Origin: Algoriphagus halophilus
GTDB taxonomy: Bacteria > Bacteroidota > Bacteroidia > Cytophagales > Cyclobacteriaceae
Length of the DNA stretch: 64,000 bases
Assembly: GCF_900129785.1 (NCBI RefSeq)
Contig: NZ_FSRC01000001.1
Coordinates: 2,356,001 to 2,420,000 of the forward strand
Reading direction: 5' to 3'
The notes beneath the pieces are model-generated. The model was not told the origin of the DNA. It saw only the letters and a program-made list of their open reading frames with translations, and made no database searches. The translations under genes and the position numbers were made by a program. Positions 40,729 to 51,400 of the stretch are shown here, piece by piece (the stretch's first letter is position 1; each line of letters opens with the position of its first letter).

Positions 40729-42375
40729 TTAAACCAATGCCATTATAAAATCGATAAAATCCTTTGCTTTTTTTGCCATGTCTCCAGATTCATTCATAGG
40801 TATCTCTGGATTAAACTGGTCTCCAAAACCGCTGCAGTTAATTAAGGTATATCCTTTGGAATTACCCTTTCCAGATTTGGATTGCCTGTAAAACCCTTGG
40901 TGAACTGTATTTTTGGCCCAAAGGGATATTTCCTTATGATTATAGGAAAGTACCCCAAAAGGATTGGAAGCTAGCATATAATCCAAGCCATGGTCCACAT
41001 CCATATTTGTCTGCCAATTTTTATTATACTTAAAGACAATATACCCCTCATGAAGGTTTCCATCCAGCAATTTTTCTCCTTTACTTTCTAACACTTCTAC
41101 TTCTACTACCATGGGTATATCCTCTGGAAGATCTTTATCCAACTTAAATTCCTGAGCGTAATAGGAGTCTTGACCATTAAATCTATATTCTGAATTAAAA
41201 GTCACTCCTGGAATTCGATCCGTGATTTTGACTAGGTATTCTTGCCCATTTATCCTCAATCTGTCCCCTACTTGTAATGACCTGACAACATTGGGTTTGG
41301 GATCCAAACCTAACTTTTCCCAGTTGATGACATTTCGTAACATCCCAGGAATAGGTACCCCGTAAAGATCATAACTTCTAGACATCAGAAACTTCTCTCC
41401 CACTGATGGTATGGGATGGATGTAATGAGATATATCCTGATTGGTACTGTCTATACTATCTCCATTATATCTGTTATGGTAATTTCGAATGAATGTTGTG
41501 GGCGGAAGTAAGAAAGTCATTCCCTCTACAAAAACTATATTGGAGCTGTTTCCCATTCCTTGGAAGGTATTTTCTATCTGGTTGAAACTTCCTTCATTGA
41601 CCATGACAGCATTTTTTGAGAACTTTAATTGCTTCTTAAAGTAAGTAGGTGGATCCACTTGTTTCAAGTGACAATTATCCATAATCACTTGTAAACCTCC
41701 CCCATTGTTGGCCTTTAATTCCTGCCAAATGATTCCTTCAAAATTGACATCTTTCTGAATAAGGGTTAAATCTTCCTCTTGGCCTCCTGAATATAAGAGT
41801 CCAAACTCCATATCAGTATTTGAATTTATTAAGGCTATTAATCCTGATTGATTTTGGTTGGGAGAATTTTTGAAAATACCTCGATAAAAAGGTTGAACTT
41901 CTTGCACAAGTTGTGCTGATTTGAGGTCTACATTTACAATTGCCACTTGGGAATTCCAAGTATCCAAATCAAATACATAACGGTCCTGTTTCACCGATGG
42001 ATCTGGATTCCATTGATCGAAATTATCCAACCCGAATCGTAGTTCAGAATCTCCTTCAGAAATAATAAATAAGTCCTTCTTAAGCTTTTGGGTACTATAC
42101 TCTTTAACCCTGTATTTCTTTCCTTTTTGAAGCCTGATTATTGAAACATCCGAGTTCTGAGTATGCTGAATAGCTTTTTCCCAATCATAGTTAAATTCCT
42201 CCAGCGTAATATATTTTACCTCTGATAAGTTTTGGGCTGGTTCTGGATCAAAATCAGCTGGAAGAGCAGAGACAATAGCAGCTGCAACTCCGTCCTTTAT
42301 GGATTTTGAAAGGTCCTCCAGTTTCTCAACTTCGATTTCAAAGGATAGATTGGATATGTGCACTCGATATTTCAT
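40729..42375 (-). CDS. Unrecognised 548-aa protein, probably beta-rich
   Basis: I do not recognise this gene. It has no signal peptide and no membrane segment. An N-terminal part of about 60 residues (IEVEKLEDLSKSIKDGV) precedes a region with regular short strand-like segments (DLFIISEGDSELRFGL, VAIVNVDLKSAQLVQ, GLQVIMDNCHLKQV, NAVMVNEGSFNQIENTFQ), which is compatible with a right-handed parallel beta-helix. The C-terminal half (VGDRLRINGQEYLVKITDRI onward) looks like a separate domain. Gaps of 233 and 106 bases isolate it. The position between a GT4 and a WecA-like gene suggests a glycan link, but function stays open. Confidence 0.75.
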   Translation of the reverse strand: MKYRVHISNLSFEIEVEKLEDLSKSIKDGVAAAIVSALPADFDPEPAQNLSEVKYITLEEFNYDWEKAIQHTQNSDVSIIRLQKGKKYRVKEYSTQKLKKDLFIISEGDSELRFGLDNFDQWNPDPSVKQDRYVFDLDTWNSQVAIVNVDLKSAQLVQEVQPFYRGIFKNSPNQNQSGLIALINSNTDMEFGLLYSGGQEEDLTLIQKDVNFEGIIWQELKANNGGGLQVIMDNCHLKQVDPPTYFKKQLKFSKNAVMVNEGSFNQIENTFQGMGNSSNIVFVEGMTFLLPPTTFIRNYHNRYNGDSIDSTNQDISHYIHPIPSVGEKFLMSRSYDLYGVPIPGMLRNVINWEKLGLDPKPNVVRSLQVGDRLRINGQEYLVKITDRIPGVTFNSEYRFNGQDSYYAQEFKLDKDLPEDIPMVVEVEVLESKGEKLLDGNLHEGYIVFKYNKNWQTNMDVDHGLDYMLASNPFGVLSYNHKEISLWAKNTVHQGFYRQSKSGKGNSKGYTLINCSGFGDQFNPEIPMNESGDMAKKAKDFIDFIMALV

Positions 42376-42608
42376 AGATAAAAGAATTAGTTGATATAAA
42401 AGTCACCACCATTTCGGTGTCATATCTTGTTCAGATCCCTCTTTGGATTTAGAAGGATTCCCAGTATAAAAATCAAACTAAGATGTTACACCATAGCCCC
42501 AATTTAAAAATGTATTCCTAAGGATGCGAACATCTTATTCAAATAGAATAAATTTTCCACGTAGTTTTTTGATGATTCTCCAATTCATCTATGCCTACTT
42601 GAGATAAT

Positions 42609-43820
42609 TCATTTATTGGCTTGCAATATTTCATTGAGCTGAACTTTGAAATTCTCTTGGCTGAAATATTCTCCAAATGGCTTAACAGGTTCACCCTTAT
42701 CAAGTTCATTATCAATCAGTTTCTTCAGCTTCGTTTTGATTTCTGTTACATCCCCCATGTCTGCAATACATGTATCATCTGAAACGATGGTTCTTAGCTC
42801 GCTTTTCTTTGGAGATAAACAAAGAACTGCCTTATTAATGGATGCCAGAAAAGGAGCCTTACCCACTAAAATATTACAATAGTAAGGTCCGTTTTCCAAA
42901 ATAATCACGATGTCACTTTGGTGAATCTGTTCACTTGAGGAACTGGAAAAATCCACCGTATCCAAAAATTTGATATTTAGGGCATCACCGTATATCTCCT
43001 TGAATCGAGCTACCTCATTCCCTTTTACTCTTAAAATCAATTCGGAATTTTCCACATATTTCGGATCAGAATTGACCAATTCACTGTACGCTTTAATCAG
43101 GTTTTCTATGTTTCTACCAAACATCAATGCCCCATGGTAAGAAATACTTACAGGTTTTTCTTTGACTCTTACTTGAGTAGGTTCCTTTAGGCTGAAAACG
43201 GTAGGGTCATATTGATGGGGAAGGGTGAAAAATGGCTTTTTAGAACCATAGAGGTGTTGCAGGTCATGTGACATGTAAGATGCGGTGGATGTACAAACAT
43301 GTGCCTGCTCCACTACCTTCATCATCTTAGCCAGTCTAAAAAAATCTAGCTTTGTCGGCTTTACTTTTGTTCCTACATACCAGGCAACAGGAAAGGGATC
43401 ATGGAAATTAACAATCGCTTTTTTAAGAATTGGTAAATCCAGGGTCGCTAGAATCATTTCATGACCAATCCCTGCACTCCTGATGAAGATATGATCATAT
43501 TTTTCATAATCTATTTTGGCTATAATTTTAGCGTATTGTTTTACAAACCACTCTTCTACCAATGAAACATTGAAAAGTCTCCAATACAATTTATTTGCAA
43601 GCTGAACCAACATAGGTGCTGCAGCATTTACTCTGTACTCAACCATATGATCTACAGGAAGTAAATCGAGTTTATCGACTGAGTCCTCAGCTTTGATGTA
43701 ATGAACATCGATCAAGGATTCAGGGTATGCCTTCCTCAGCTTACCCAAAAATGATCTAGAAATTATTCCCTGGCTGGTTCCGGAAACCCTTAAATCTTGC
43801 TCAATGATTAGAAACTTCAT
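42609..43820 (-). CDS. Glycosyltransferase family 4-like protein
   Basis: The 403-residue protein has a GT-B layout: an acceptor domain with MKFLIIEQDLRVSGTSQGIISR and a donor domain from about residue 205 (VSISYHGALMFGRNIENLIKAY), with IIFLENGPYYCNILVGKAPFL-like sequence in place of the usual E-x7-E segment. The weak donor motif makes it a divergent member. It lies downstream of the nonulosonic acid genes with a 98-bp gap and is the only transferase next to them, so it may be the nonulosonate transferase; that is inference only. Confidence 0.68.
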   Translation of the reverse strand: MKFLIIEQDLRVSGTSQGIISRSFLGKLRKAYPESLIDVHYIKAEDSVDKLDLLPVDHMVEYRVNAAAPMLVQLANKLYWRLFNVSLVEEWFVKQYAKIIAKIDYEKYDHIFIRSAGIGHEMILATLDLPILKKAIVNFHDPFPVAWYVGTKVKPTKLDFFRLAKMMKVVEQAHVCTSTASYMSHDLQHLYGSKKPFFTLPHQYDPTVFSLKEPTQVRVKEKPVSISYHGALMFGRNIENLIKAYSELVNSDPKYVENSELILRVKGNEVARFKEIYGDALNIKFLDTVDFSSSSSEQIHQSDIVIILENGPYYCNILVGKAPFLASINKAVLCLSPKKSELRTIVSDDTCIADMGDVTEIKTKLKKLIDNELDKGEPVKPFGEYFSQENFKVQLNEILQANK

Positions 43821-43918
43821 TTTTCGAACTTTTAAAAAGAATCCCTAAAACTGAATTCTTTAACTACTACTATTTACTAATATCTGTTTATCACCTACTT
43901 TTCGATTGGTCTCATGAA

Positions 43919-45616
43919 TTAACCTTCGAAAAAGGAAGTATTGATCCATTGCCAAACGAAAAAGCTATTGTCGTTTTGACCATTTTTATAATTCTGCCAT
44001 TCCAAATCCAATGCATTTTTCTCAATCCATGGGTTAGAGCGCAGCATACTGATCCTATCTTCCACAAAATCGGACAAAGGACCTCCTATCCATTCACGCT
44101 GAGGGGTTTGAAGGGGTCTTTTAGGGGCTAATGCAATATTTTCAAGCTCCTTTTTGACCAATTGTCGTGGCAACCACTTTCCTTGACCTTGCTTGATTTT
44201 CATTTCCCTTTTTTGGGCAAATGCCATTTCTACTAACCGATAATCCAGAAATGGTTCTCTCAATTCTGTACTATGCATCATACTTACTCGATCATTGAAT
44301 CGGAGGGCTCTAGGGATTTTGGTAAAATACACATCCCTGTATTGCTTGTTTTGGAGTGGATTATCAAAAGGTTCCGGATAGCTTATTGCTCTCGCCTTGG
44401 CACAAAGCTCTGGGGAAATCACATTTGGCCGAGTCAATGAACTTTTAATTCCCTGGACCAAAGCATTGGAATCGCTCCGGTAATAATCATAACCTGCCCA
44501 GGCCTCATCCATCCCCTGTCCATCCAGTAATACCAAGAAGCCTTTCTGCCTTGCCCTTTCAAAAATCCTTGAATAGGCAATGGTAGGAAATCCCCCAAAT
44601 GGCTCGTCTTGGAAATAGGCTACTTTTTCTATTAGATCCGGAACCTCGGATTGGGATAAAAGAACAGGGTTTAATGGACTTTTGGTTTTAGAAATTAAAT
44701 CCTTGACCCATGGTAATTCATCATAGCGCTCATCTCCAGTATAGAAAGAAAAAGCTTCTATGTTTTGCATTTCACCTTCCTTGATTCTAGAAATCATAGC
44801 GAGTAGAATGGAAGAATCCAACCCACCGCTCACATTGAAGCCAACAGGGACATCTGATCTGAATCTTAATCGGATGGAATCCAATAACAATTCCAAATAT
44901 TCTTCTTGAAGTCTTTTTTCATCCTCAAAAACAGGCTGATGCTTCACCTGATCTACAAAGTCATAGTATTGGCTGATTTGAGGTCTGTGATCTCCTTCTC
45001 TATAGCTAAGACTATGTCCTGGAGCTAATTGGTAAATGTCTTTGAAAAAAGTCTCTTCAGGATATCCATAACTCCCGTGAACGAAATAATCTGCCCAAAC
45101 TTCCTCATTCAGAGTTTGGGTAACCCCAGCTGCAAATAAGGTTTTAATTTCACTTGCAAATAAAAACTGGGACTGAGCCATCGAATAATAAAATGGCTTT
45201 ACTCCAAATCGGTCTCTAGCCGCAAAAAGCTGTTTCTCCTGAATATCCCAAATGGCAAAAGCAAACATACCATTGAGATAATTGATCATGTTATCCCGGT
45301 ACTTGATATACATTGCCAACAGCACTTCTGTATCAGATTTCGTCCTGAACGGGTAATCCAAGGATTGCTTTAACTCTAGATAATTATAAATCTCCCCGTT
45401 AAAAACAATTACATAGCGCCCGCAATTACTGAAAAATGGTTGATTTGCCGCTTCAGATAGGTCTAAAATAGAAAGTCTATTGTGACCTAGAAAAACCTCA
45501 TCCGCAGACCAGATACCCTTGGCATCAGGTCCTCTATGGGTCTGCTTTTCAAGCATGTTTGCTAGGACAACCTTATTTTCAGGATTTCTTCCGACAATAC
45601 CGGCTATTCCACACAT
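43919..45616 (-). CDS. asnB: Asparagine synthetase B-type amidotransferase (second copy)
   Basis: The 565-residue protein starts Met-Cys-Gly-Ile (Cys2 nucleophile) with an N-terminal glutaminase domain of about 200 residues. The synthetase domain has VGFNVSGGLDSSILL near residue 265 and LDGQGMDEAWAGYDYYR. Its stop-side neighbours are nonulosonic acid genes: NeuA overlaps it by one base (TAATG-type junction). Amidation of the carboxylate of the nonulosonic acid or of another acidic sugar is a plausible role; classic asparagine synthesis cannot be excluded. It differs clearly in length and sequence from the copies at 10987 and 58346. Confidence 0.87.
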   Translation of the reverse strand: MCGIAGIVGRNPENKVVLANMLEKQTHRGPDAKGIWSADEVFLGHNRLSILDLSEAANQPFFSNCGRYVIVFNGEIYNYLELKQSLDYPFRTKSDTEVLLAMYIKYRDNMINYLNGMFAFAIWDIQEKQLFAARDRFGVKPFYYSMAQSQFLFASEIKTLFAAGVTQTLNEEVWADYFVHGSYGYPEETFFKDIYQLAPGHSLSYREGDHRPQISQYYDFVDQVKHQPVFEDEKRLQEEYLELLLDSIRLRFRSDVPVGFNVSGGLDSSILLAMISRIKEGEMQNIEAFSFYTGDERYDELPWVKDLISKTKSPLNPVLLSQSEVPDLIEKVAYFQDEPFGGFPTIAYSRIFERARQKGFLVLLDGQGMDEAWAGYDYYRSDSNALVQGIKSSLTRPNVISPELCAKARAISYPEPFDNPLQNKQYRDVYFTKIPRALRFNDRVSMMHSTELREPFLDYRLVEMAFAQKREMKIKQGQGKWLPRQLVKKELENIALAPKRPLQTPQREWIGGPLSDFVEDRISMLRSNPWIEKNALDLEWQNYKNGQNDNSFFVWQWINTSFFEG

Positions 45617-46311
45617 TAAACTATGTTTTTATAAGTTGTTTCTGCTTTTACCCAGTCCTCTTGGGTATCCAAATTGGCATAATAGGCTTTATCTGAAAGC
45701 ACTCCTACAGTTTTTCCTCCAACAAGCACTTTATGCTCTTTGATTAGGGAGACTTTGGATATATATACCGACCCATCTCTGTGGTAGGCCATGGGCAGCT
45801 CCTGTCTTCTAGGTATCAGGGTAGGTTCACCAGTAGCGATTGACAAGCTTCCTTCTTGATCCATTTTAAAAGTCCAATGTGGATTGTATTCATGAGGAAC
45901 CTCCAATACCGAAATAAGGGAATCTGCATGGGTATCCACAAATTTTTGAATACAGGCATCAATGAAACCCTTGGGCCGGAAGGGGCTGGTAGGTTGCAAC
46001 AAACAAACCGCATCAAAAACCTCTCCGTTTTGCTCAAAAAAATCCAAAGCATGAAGCACCACATCTATGGAAGGAGTTCGGTCTTGGGCCAACTCTTTAG
46101 GTCGCAAAAAAGGGACTTCCCCTCCATAGGATTTTGCAATCTCAGAGATCTTTTCCCCATCTGTACTGACCGCTACTTTGGTTAATTTTTCAGAAGCCAG
46201 ACCATCTGTGATGGAATAGGCAATTAAAGGTTGGTGACCTAGTATTCTAATATTTTTACCGGGAATTCCTTTTGACCCTTCTCTTGCAGGGATCAGACCA
46301 AGTATTCTCAT
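45616..46311 (-). CDS. neuA: Acylneuraminate/nonulosonate cytidylyltransferase
   Basis: The 231-residue protein starts RILGLIPAREGSKGIPGKNI, the CTP-binding P-loop-like motif of CMP-sialic acid synthetases. AVSTDGEKI and AVCLLQPTSPFRPKGFIDACI follow, then RRQELPMAYHRDGSVYI. It activates a nonulosonic acid (sialic, legionaminic or pseudaminic type) as its CMP derivative in the cytoplasm. It shares single-base junctions with NeuC upstream and AsnB downstream, so the pathway genes are translated in series. Confidence 0.93.
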   Translation of the reverse strand: MRILGLIPAREGSKGIPGKNIRILGHQPLIAYSITDGLASEKLTKVAVSTDGEKISEIAKSYGGEVPFLRPKELAQDRTPSIDVVLHALDFFEQNGEVFDAVCLLQPTSPFRPKGFIDACIQKFVDTHADSLISVLEVPHEYNPHWTFKMDQEGSLSIATGEPTLIPRRQELPMAYHRDGSVYISKVSLIKEHKVLVGGKTVGVLSDKAYYANLDTQEDWVKAETTYKNIV

Positions 46312-47465
46312 TAAAAGGTGATGGTTTTATGAAAAATCAACGGAAGTTCAGACAAGTGCTGCGCAATTTTCTCACCCGCATCTCCATTTCCGTAGATGGT
46401 AGAGATTTGAGGTTTTGGTGAATTTTCTATTTCATTGAGCGCCTGAAGAATTTCTACTCGAGAATAACCAACATCTTTGACATTATTCCCTCTTTCTCTA
46501 CTGTTTTGTCGGGAACCGATATTCACCACTGGCACTCCCATAAACGCACATTCTCTAATTCCTACAGAACTATTTCCAATAAGGCCTTTACTGGAATAAA
46601 GGAGCTTTAAGAAATCCTGAGGCTCCATATTCTTAAAGAAATGAAAATTCTCCAAGTCATGTGTTTCCCTAAAAGATCTGATTCCGGTACTGGTTCCATC
46701 CGCTCCTGCATCGACATTGGGCCAAAACCAAAATACGGGTTGGTTTAAACTGTACATAGCATGTAGTGTCTCCTCAATATGAAATCTTGAATTACCTACT
46801 TCCGTGGTGACAGGGTGTTGCATGACTACCCAATACCCATTGGAGTAATCCATCACTTTTCCTACTCCCCCATATTTTTGAATGGGGTCAAAGTCCAACT
46901 TGGGGTTTTGTTTGATTTCATAGGCCAAATCAATACTAGGACAGCCCGTATTAAAGACATAAGATGGATTTTCTCCCAATTTCACTACTCTTTGATATGC
47001 ATCCTCGGATGCCACAAAATGGTAGTCAGATAATTTGGTAATGGCATGCCTCACTTTCTCATCAATATTTCCCGTTACTTCGCCTCCTTGGATATGTGCC
47101 AAAGGGATGTTCATGTAACTGGCGGAAATTGCCGTGGCCATGGTTTCAAAACGGTCTGCCACCGTCACCACAATATCAGGATTCAGGTTATTGAATACAG
47201 TGGAGAGCTCCAAAATGCCTATTCCTGTTGTTTTTGCAGCAGCAGTCAAGTTCTCTCCCTCCAATACATTAAAAACTTTCGCAGTAATCTTAAAGCCGTC
47301 TTTCTCAATATTATTTACTGCATTGCCATACCGGTCCAGTAATGCGGAAGCGGCTACTACCAACTGCAATTCCAAATCAGGATGATTGTTAATTGCTGCC
47401 AATGCAGTTTTAATTCTGGAATAGGAAGGGCGTGCAGTGATTACAACACAGATTTTTCTTTTCAT
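46311..47465 (-). CDS. neuC: UDP-N-acetylglucosamine 2-epimerase (hydrolysing)
   Basis: The 384-residue GT-B-fold epimerase starts ICVVITARPSYSRIK and carries VVTVADRFETMATAI, AHIQGGEVTGNIDEKVRHAI, WVVMQHPVTTEV and NSSVGIRECAFMGVPVVNIG. These are signatures of the hydrolysing NeuC branch, which makes ManNAc (or the 2,4-diacetamido analogue in the legionaminic pathway, as NeuC/LegG). It overlaps NeuB by 4 bp. Whether the product is sialic acid or a legionaminic acid-type sugar depends on the substrate, which sequence reading alone does not decide. Confidence 0.92.
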   Translation of the reverse strand: MKRKICVVITARPSYSRIKTALAAINNHPDLELQLVVAASALLDRYGNAVNNIEKDGFKITAKVFNVLEGENLTAAAKTTGIGILELSTVFNNLNPDIVVTVADRFETMATAISASYMNIPLAHIQGGEVTGNIDEKVRHAITKLSDYHFVASEDAYQRVVKLGENPSYVFNTGCPSIDLAYEIKQNPKLDFDPIQKYGGVGKVMDYSNGYWVVMQHPVTTEVGNSRFHIEETLHAMYSLNQPVFWFWPNVDAGADGTSTGIRSFRETHDLENFHFFKNMEPQDFLKLLYSSKGLIGNSSVGIRECAFMGVPVVNIGSRQNSRERGNNVKDVGYSRVEILQALNEIENSPKPQISTIYGNGDAGEKIAQHLSELPLIFHKTITF

Positions 47466-48463
47466 GAGTCTGTCTTAAGATCTTCTGAATTCAGAAAATC
47501 CCATTTTTCTAGATTTCTATTTAACTCTTTTCCAAGGACTAATTGGTATTGAGAGGCAGGAATTCCTTTGTCCCCAGGTTTTTTGGATTCCAAGTCATCC
47601 ACCGTCAATAGATGACCTTTCGGTAAGGCTTTATTTACTGCCAGGGATTTTCCAAACATCACTTTCAACTCTGAATATTTCTGGTTTTCAGATTTCACCA
47701 CTGGATTTCTTAAGGCACTTTGGATTTTCTTGATTCCCTCGCAAAGCACCTTAGTCTGATCGATGCTGATACTGGCAGGGGAATCCGGTCCAAATTGTCT
47801 TTTGTCAAAGACCACATGAAACTCAAAAATCTCCGCTCCGAAAGTTGCCGCCGCTAGGCAGGCAAAAATATCTCCACTGTGATCTGAAAACCCAACAGGT
47901 ACCTGATACCGTGCTTTTAATTCAGCCATCACATTTAAACCCCATTGTTCCGGTTGTGTGGGATAAGCTGTGGTACATTGTAAAATACTTAGGGCATTAC
48001 CAAAGGGCCTTAAAAAATCAACCGTTTTGTCCAATTCCTCAAATGAACTCATCCCTGAACTTAGCATGATCGGTTTGCCGGTACGGGCAATTTTTTCCAA
48101 CATCAAAAAGTTTCCAATTTCTCCTGACCCTATTTTATAGGATTCCACCTGTATTGATTCCAGTAAGTTCACTGCTGCATTACTGAAAGGAGAAGAGATG
48201 AATTTCAGGTTCTTTTCTTCACAATGTGCTTTTAATCCTTTCCATTGTTCTGGAGTAAACTCCATTCTTTTCCAGTAGTCAAAACGAGTATCGTCCTGCT
48301 TGGAAAACTTCACCCGAAAAGGTTCAAAACTAGAAGACTCTGCTTCTGCAATGTGGGTTTGAAATTTTACTGCATCTACCCCTGTTTCAGCCAACGCATC
48401 TATAAAGGCATGTGCATTCCCCAGGCTTCCATCATGGGCCTGGCCTATCTCGGCAATTATCAT
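47462..48463 (-). CDS. neuB: N-acetylneuraminate/nonulosonate synthase
   Basis: The 333-residue protein has a TIM-barrel NeuB domain (MIIAEIGQAHDGSLGNAHAF, VDAVKFQTHIAEAESS, LKFISSPFSNAAVNLL, YKIGSGEIGNFLMLEKIA, LSILQCTTAYPTQPEQWGL) and a C-terminal SAF (antifreeze-like) domain from about residue 275 (FGKSLAVNKALPKGHLLTVDDL). It condenses phosphoenolpyruvate with a 2-acetamido sugar to give a nine-carbon acid. Its ATG abuts the TAG of the giant adhesin gene with no spacer, so it probably depends on the adhesin's transcript. Confidence 0.93.
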   Translation of the reverse strand: MIIAEIGQAHDGSLGNAHAFIDALAETGVDAVKFQTHIAEAESSSFEPFRVKFSKQDDTRFDYWKRMEFTPEQWKGLKAHCEEKNLKFISSPFSNAAVNLLESIQVESYKIGSGEIGNFLMLEKIARTGKPIMLSSGMSSFEELDKTVDFLRPFGNALSILQCTTAYPTQPEQWGLNVMAELKARYQVPVGFSDHSGDIFACLAAATFGAEIFEFHVVFDKRQFGPDSPASISIDQTKVLCEGIKKIQSALRNPVVKSENQKYSELKVMFGKSLAVNKALPKGHLLTVDDLESKKPGDKGIPASQYQLVLGKELNRNLEKWDFLNSEDLKTDS

Positions 48464-51400
48464 CTATCGAATTAAAATAAATACTCCTCCTTCATCAAAC
48501 ACATTTCCAGACCTGGTTTGGTATTTCACTTTATAAACATAATTACCATTTGGTGCTGGTTTGCCATTCAGTGTACCATCCCAACCTAAATCTTCCAAAG
48601 AATCTGAATGGTAGATCAGTTCTCCCCATGTGTTAAATACATAAAAATCAAGACTGGCAAGTCCTCTATGCATCGGTTTATAATACTGGTTTTTGACACC
48701 ATCAGGAGTAAAGGCATTTGGCATCATCAACAAATAATCATCTTTCACATCCACCAAAATCGAATAGACACTTTGACAACCAATGGAGTCTGTTGTTTTC
48801 AATGTAACGGTAAATGTACCTTTTTTGGAATAGACATGGCTTGGGTTCTGTTCTGTACTAGTAGCTCCATCACCAAAATCCCACTCCCACATGATAACTT
48901 CCCCACTGGAAATATCCTCAAAATCAACATTCTCAAGAATCTGAATATCCCCGTTGCTGACAATGATTCCATCTCCTTGGTCGGCATGGTATTCAAAGTT
49001 GGATTGTAACATCTCTTCAGCGATCCTTACCAGGATTCGTTGCGATTCTGTCCAACAACCGGATCCTTTCAAGGAGGAACTCACTTCATAATTTCCTGAA
49101 ACATTTACGGCACTTACTTCATTTCCTGTCAAGGCATTGCCCAATGGGCTAATGATATTGTATTCATACACGGATGGATTGTAGCCTTCAATGTAATTGG
49201 TCAAATCCACCGTTTCATTTGGATCACAAACAATGGAAGGATTAGAAACCCTCAAATTCGGGAATGGGCTGACTTTCACTTCCACTTTTTCAGGGATTAT
49301 CCCGCAGACTCCTACCCCACTTACCATAGCATAGTACTCATAAGGTTGATCTCTGGAAGGCAATCCAGAAACAGTCATTTCACCCTCTGAATCAATGGTG
49401 TAAGTAACTCCATTGACCACACCTGACTGCAAAGGATTATTCATTTCCTCGTCGAAGAACCAAGTGAATACAGGAGCGTTGACATTGCTTGGAACTTCTG
49501 GAGTTAAGACGGCATCTTGTCCTTCACAAATTTGCTGATCTTCCAAACTGATCTCAGTAGGAACTTCTACCAAATCCAATGGTTCTGAAAGAGTGATGGT
49601 ACATCCTAACGCATCTGTGATTTCAAAGACAAATTCTCCTTTGCTGATTCCAGATACCATCACCTCCCCGTTTTGATCGGAAGTTTGGGTTCCCTGACTT
49701 ACTCCATCTTTGAGTACTTCTACTGAATAAGGAGCCATTCCACCCGTTAATGCTAGGGTAATGGATCCATTGGACATATCACAGGCAGGATTTACAATAT
49801 CTGTGATCTCTCCATTCAATGGACTATCTGGACCTACTATTTCAATATTATCCAGTGTAATTTCACAAGTTTCAGGAGTTGAAATGGTAATGCTATGAAT
49901 TCCTCTAGGCACATTTTCAAACAAGCCGTTATCTTGAGATATCTGACCATCTAATGTGAAGGTATAATTCCCTGAACCACCTGTAGCAGTTACTTCAATG
50001 GTTCCACCATCCTCAAAACAAACTTCATCTGTCTTCACATAGGTGGCAGATGGTGTGCCATAAACCATGGCCTCCGCTTCCGCCACAAATCCAGTACAAA
50101 CCTCATCTCCTACTGCAATTACATAATATTGATAAGGGGTGGCTGACACCGACAGACCAGTGATGGTCAATTCCCCTGTGGAAGAATTGATTTCATAGGT
50201 AATCCCTTGTCCATTAGGAGTAGAACTTGAAGGGATTTTTTGGCTGGTATTGGCATCGAAATACCATTCAAATGTTGCCCCAGGAGCTGCAGGATCAATA
50301 GAAGGGCTGAACACCACTTGTTGCCCTTCACAAACAGCTTGGTCTTCTACCAAAATCTGAGAAGGTCCATCAATAAGCTCCAAATCGTTAGAAACTATCT
50401 GACAACCTTGTGCATCTTCAATTTCCAAGGAATAGAGACCTGCACCAAGCCCAGTCAATGCGATGGAACTTCCGGAGTCTTCAATCGTCTGAAGAATTGC
50501 CCCGTCTTTGATCACGGTAACTTGGTAAGGGCTCCAGCCTCCAGTAATATTTGCCTCTAAACTTCCATTCAAAGCTCCACATCCTGGGTCTATTCCCATC
50601 AGAGGGGTAACTTCCAAGGCAGATTCAGGTCCCTCTATTGTAAATTCCAGTTCCTGAGGACATCCTGCAGGCGTGGTCACTTCTACTTGATAGGTTCCTG
50701 CAGCAAAGCCCATCGACTCAAACTCGCTTTGTGAAATCGGCGCAGCGGAATTGATGCTATATTCATAAGCTGGATTCGTTCCTGATAGGAATGTTACTTT
50801 TCCATCCTCCCCTCCAAAACATGAAACTGGGCTTGTTTCCAGTGCCACTGTTGGTACTGCAAACACCTCTACATCTACTTTTATCTCCTGACCAGTACAA
50901 GCCACATAAAAATAGTATTCATACACACCTGCCGGAAGTCCATCGACGAGCAGTTTAGGATTTAACCAATCCGAGTCGTCTACGGTGTAGCTAACGCCAG
51001 GCATGCTAGCGTCAGGCCCTGTCGTGATCAATCCTTGTTGTCCTGCATCCTTGTACCAGAAAACCTCTGTAAATGCTGCTGGAGGTAGATTAGGATCAGG
51101 AGCCAAATGAATAGGTCTGATTTCTACTTGCTCTTCTACGCAAACGTCAATTGGTGGAACAATATCATACACTGGATCTGACAGTGTTCCTACCTCAAAA
51201 TCAAACGAAATGGAACAGCCTATAGCATCAGTAACTATAGCATAATAAGTGTCAGGCAATAAGTTATTTGCTCCGGTCAGGTCACCTGGAATCACAGGGC
51301 CATCAAGAGCGCCTTTACGCCATTCTACAGTATAATCTCCCCAACCTCCACTCAGCTGAATATCTTTGATCACACCATTAGCCAATCCACAGGATGCCCG

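Noticed and set aside
48608..49009. Plus-strand open frame of 133 codons opposite the adhesin C-terminus
   Set aside because: Antisense shadow of a well-supported PKD/CHU_C coding region with no features of its own.
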